Assembly (NCBI GenBank): GCA_964617385.1
Contig: CAZTYX010000067.1
Coordinates: 1-8,320, forward strand
Source of the DNA: JADHMP01 sp964617385
GTDB taxonomy: Bacteria > Bacteroidota > Bacteroidia > Flavobacteriales > Flavobacteriaceae
Reading direction: 5' to 3'
DNA length: 8,320 nucleotides
The stretch's first letter is position 1. Each line of letters starts with the position of its first letter. The position numbers and the translations under genes are program-made. Under the pieces are notes generated by a model. That model searched no databases. It was not told the DNA's origin and was given only the letters and a program-made list of their open reading frames with translations. Positions 6,468 to 8,320 of the stretch are shown piece after piece.

Positions 6468-7769
6468 TTAAGGATTATTGTTGGTTATGTCTTCTGTTTC
6501 GATTGAATCTTCATGAGTTAGCTCTTCTGATAGCGTGTCTACTTCATCATTTTCTAGATCAACAGTGTCCTCTTTTTTTGAATGGCTATTCCCTAAAATA
6601 AGCACTAGCATGGACAGTAATATGACCACCAACAAGGTGCGTTCATCAATCCAAGGGCTTTTTGTTAGGGGAAATGTGATTTCATCAATTTGCAAAAACA
6701 GCAAAATGCTTATCAGTCCACGTGGGGCCATATAGACAAGTGGAGCCGTTTTAAGTTTAAAAGTTGTTACTGAAAGATAGATGTGTCTGAGTAGCAACAT
6801 CACAAAAAAGATTAAGGCACCATACAATAGAGGTTCAAGACTGTTAAAAGTGGTTAGTGAAATGGAAAAACCAAAAAATAGAAAGAAAAACGTACGCACC
6901 AAAAAGGTAGATTCTGCCGTTAGAATATGAAATTCATGCAGCCCTTTTTCGGTTTCTTTTAAATTCAAATAGCGTCTTAAAAATGCAGGCAAAAGTGATT
7001 TTACGTTGCTCATAAACAGACCGAAAATAAAAATGGTAACCAAAGCCGGCAAATGAAAAAGTTTTCCAAAAGCGTATACCAAAATGAGCAGCGCCAAAAT
7101 CAGAAAAAACTTGACGTGGTGTTTGATGTTTTGTAAAAGGCGAAACAACACATAGGTGATGAGTAGAGAAATTATAATGACGCCAATAATTTGAAATCCA
7201 AGATTAATAATAGAAGCGGCGCCCAATAGGTTTTGTCCTGTTTCAAATTGACGCAAGGCATAATTAAAAACCATAATGCCTAAGATGTCTGAAAAAGTAG
7301 ATTCATACACCACAAATTCTTTATCGTTGGGCAGTAGTCCTCCTGCAGAGGGAATGGCAACAGCACTGCTGACGATGGAGAGCGGAATGGCATAGGTCAC
7401 AGCAGTGGTGTAGGGTAAATCTAGTAGGTTTTGAAAAACAAGGGTGAGCCCCACAATGTTGGCTACCAATAAAACTGCGGCTGCCACAAATCCTTTGAGA
7501 ATAAGGGGCAATTTTTCTCGATTAATTTCAAGTTCCAAGGCCCCTTCTAATACAATTAGAATTAAACCAATGGTGCCCAAAACAGGAATTAGGTCATTCA
7601 ATAAGGCAAAAGATTCATAGCCATTGGCAGAAGCTATGGTGCGAATTAACATGCCGGTGGCCATTAATAATATGACCGCAGGAAATTTTGTTTTTCGTGC
7701 CAGGGCATCAAAAAAATAAGAGAAAATGATGAGGAGCGGAAAAACAAAAAGGATGATAAGCGTGTTCAT
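6468..7769 (-). CDS. Cation/proton antiporter, CPA (NhaP/KefB-like) superfamily
   Basis: This integral membrane protein of 433 residues has roughly 12-13 hydrophobic segments between residues 2 and 393, as expected for sodium (or potassium)/proton exchangers. Family marks are LIVLEGALELEI (71-82), the SSAVAIPSAG stretch (134-143) at the position of the unwound TM4, YESTFSDILG (155-164), and the late helix APRGLISI (348-355) with the conserved Arg-Gly. Asp161 would be the ion-binding acid. It is preceded by Ser160, where well-studied members have Asn-Asp or Asp-Asp, so stoichiometry cannot be read from homology. The last 39 residues (395-433) form a cytoplasmic tail with about 14 Asp/Glu and few basic residues and contain no recognised TrkA domain. 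It sits between hemF (62-base gap) and hemB (9-base gap), so co-transcription is likely. The ion transported is unknown. Confidence 0.88.
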   Translation of the reverse strand: MNTLIILFVFPLLIIFSYFFDALARKTKFPAVILLMATGMLIRTIASANGYESFALLNDLIPVLGTIGLILIVLEGALELEINREKLPLILKGFVAAAVLLVANIVGLTLVFQNLLDLPYTTAVTYAIPLSIVSSAVAIPSAGGLLPNDKEFVVYESTFSDILGIMVFNYALRQFETGQNLLGAASIINLGFQIIGVIIISLLITYVLFRLLQNIKHHVKFFLILALLILVYAFGKLFHLPALVTIFIFGLFMSNVKSLLPAFLRRYLNLKETEKGLHEFHILTAESTFLVRTFFFLFFGFSISLTTFNSLEPLLYGALIFFVMLLLRHIYLSVTTFKLKTAPLVYMAPRGLISILLFLQIDEITFPLTKSPWIDERTLLVVILLSMLVLILGNSHSKKEDTVDLENDEVDTLSEELTHEDSIETEDITNNNP

Positions 7770-7831
7770 TGGGAGAAATTATAATAATTCAATACCAAGG
7801 TAAGAAAAGAAGTGCGATAAACGGTTTTTGG
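7770..7831 (-). other. Intergenic gap between hemF and the antiporter gene
   Basis: These 62 AT-rich bases lie downstream of the hemF stop. I see no strong hairpin terminator, no Shine-Dalgarno sequence before the antiporter ATG, and no pair of Bacteroidota -33/-7 promoter elements at proper spacing. Read-through from hemF is the simplest reading. Confidence 0.4.
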
Positions 7832-8320
7832 TTAGGCCCATGCTTTTGGCTTTTTTAAAACGTCTAATAAGACGGCTTCTTCGCTGCCTTCTTCTGGATG
7901 ATGATCGTATAGCCATTGCACTTTTGGAGGTAGGCTCATTAAAATACTTTCCATTCTTCCATTGGTTTTTAAGCCAAACAACGTGCCTTTATCGTGAATT
8001 AAATTGAACTCTACATAGCGTCCTCGTCTAATTTCTTGCCATTGGCGTTGTGCGGAGGTGTAGGTAAGATTTTTCCGTTTTTCAACAATAGGCAAATAGG
8101 CTTCCACAAAGCTGTCTCCTATTCCAGTTACAAAAGTATATCGATCGGCAATAGAAAAGGTGTCGCTAGCTTTTAAATAATCAAAAAAGAGGCCGCCCAC
8201 TCCCCGAGCTTCTTGACGGTGAGCATTCCAAAAATAGCTGTCGCATTGTTTTTTAAATTGCTCGTAAAAATCGGGATGGTGTTTGTCACAGGTTGTTTTA
8301 CAGATGTGGTGAAAATGTTT
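7832..8320 (-). CDS. hemF: Oxygen-dependent coproporphyrinogen III oxidase, 5'-truncated (C-terminal part)
   Basis: HemF uses O2 to decarboxylate two propionates of coproporphyrinogen III, giving protoporphyrinogen IX. The frame stays open to the right edge, so the gene starts outside; the GTG at 8200 is internal. The 162 visible residues are about the C-terminal half of a roughly 300-residue enzyme. Counting from the edge, CDKHHPDFY (11-19), NAHRQEARGVGG (32-43, with the conserved HxR), GDSFVEAYLPIVEKRK (68-83) and RRGRYVEFNLIHDKGTLFGLK (98-118, broken here only by numbering) are followed by GRMESILMSLPP (121-132). All are canonical HemF blocks, and no family outside HemF has this combination. 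It is the first visible gene of the minus-strand block and shares a pathway with hemB two genes downstream. Its need for O2 implies aerobic growth. Confidence 0.97.
   Translation of the reverse strand, partial: KHFHHICKTTCDKHHPDFYEQFKKQCDSYFWNAHRQEARGVGGLFFDYLKASDTFSIADRYTFVTGIGDSFVEAYLPIVEKRKNLTYTSAQRQWQEIRRGRYVEFNLIHDKGTLFGLKTNGRMESILMSLPPKVQWLYDHHPEEGSEEAVLLDVLKKPKAWA

Noticed and set aside
8198..8200. GTG as start codon of a short HemF
   Set aside because: The frame continues to the right edge with conserved HemF residues (CDKHHP, NAHRQEARG), so this GTG is internal.

Overview
The window looks like chromosomal DNA from an aerobic member of the Bacteroidota, most likely the Flavobacteriia. 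The grounds are moderately low GC, start codons with no Shine-Dalgarno sequence in front of them, a HemB with the metal-site signature that lacks the zinc cysteines, an oxygen-dependent coproporphyrinogen oxidase, and a DM13/Ig-like lipoprotein paired with an outer-membrane barrel of a kind I associate with flavobacteria. The taxonomic call is an inference from these traits and not from a marker gene.

Left part (1-3523, plus strand): three tightly packed genes encode most of the bacterial trans-4-hydroxy-L-proline degradation route. They are an alpha-ketoglutarate semialdehyde dehydrogenase cut by the left edge, a proline-racemase-family 4-hydroxyproline epimerase, and a DadA-like FAD-dependent D-hydroxyproline dehydrogenase. 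The junctions are a 4-base ATGA overlap and a 2-base gap, so this is an operon. The order of chemistry is: epimerase (trans-4-hydroxy-L-proline to cis-4-hydroxy-D-proline), FAD enzyme (to pyrroline-4-hydroxy-2-carboxylate), a deaminase not in this window, then the aldehyde dehydrogenase (to alpha-ketoglutarate, which enters the TCA cycle).

Right part (3536-8320, minus strand, convergent with the first operon): reading leftwards from the right edge, the order is hemF (3' part only), a CPA-type cation/proton antiporter, hemB, a lipoprotein with two Ig-like regions and a C-terminal DM13 domain, and a predicted outer-membrane beta-barrel protein. The gaps are 62, 9 and 50 bases, then a 1-base TGATG overlap, so the whole block may be one transcript. 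hemF and hemB are two steps of haem biosynthesis. The lipoprotein/barrel pair forms a translationally coupled envelope module of unknown function.

The two blocks meet tail to tail with 12 bases between stop codons. No RNA genes, mobile elements, CRISPR arrays or notable repeats were seen, and no gene-free stretch exceeds about 60 bases. Most of the content is recognisable metabolism. The least explained part is the DM13 lipoprotein/barrel pair. The most notable sequence oddity is a Tyr in the epimerase where relatives have His.
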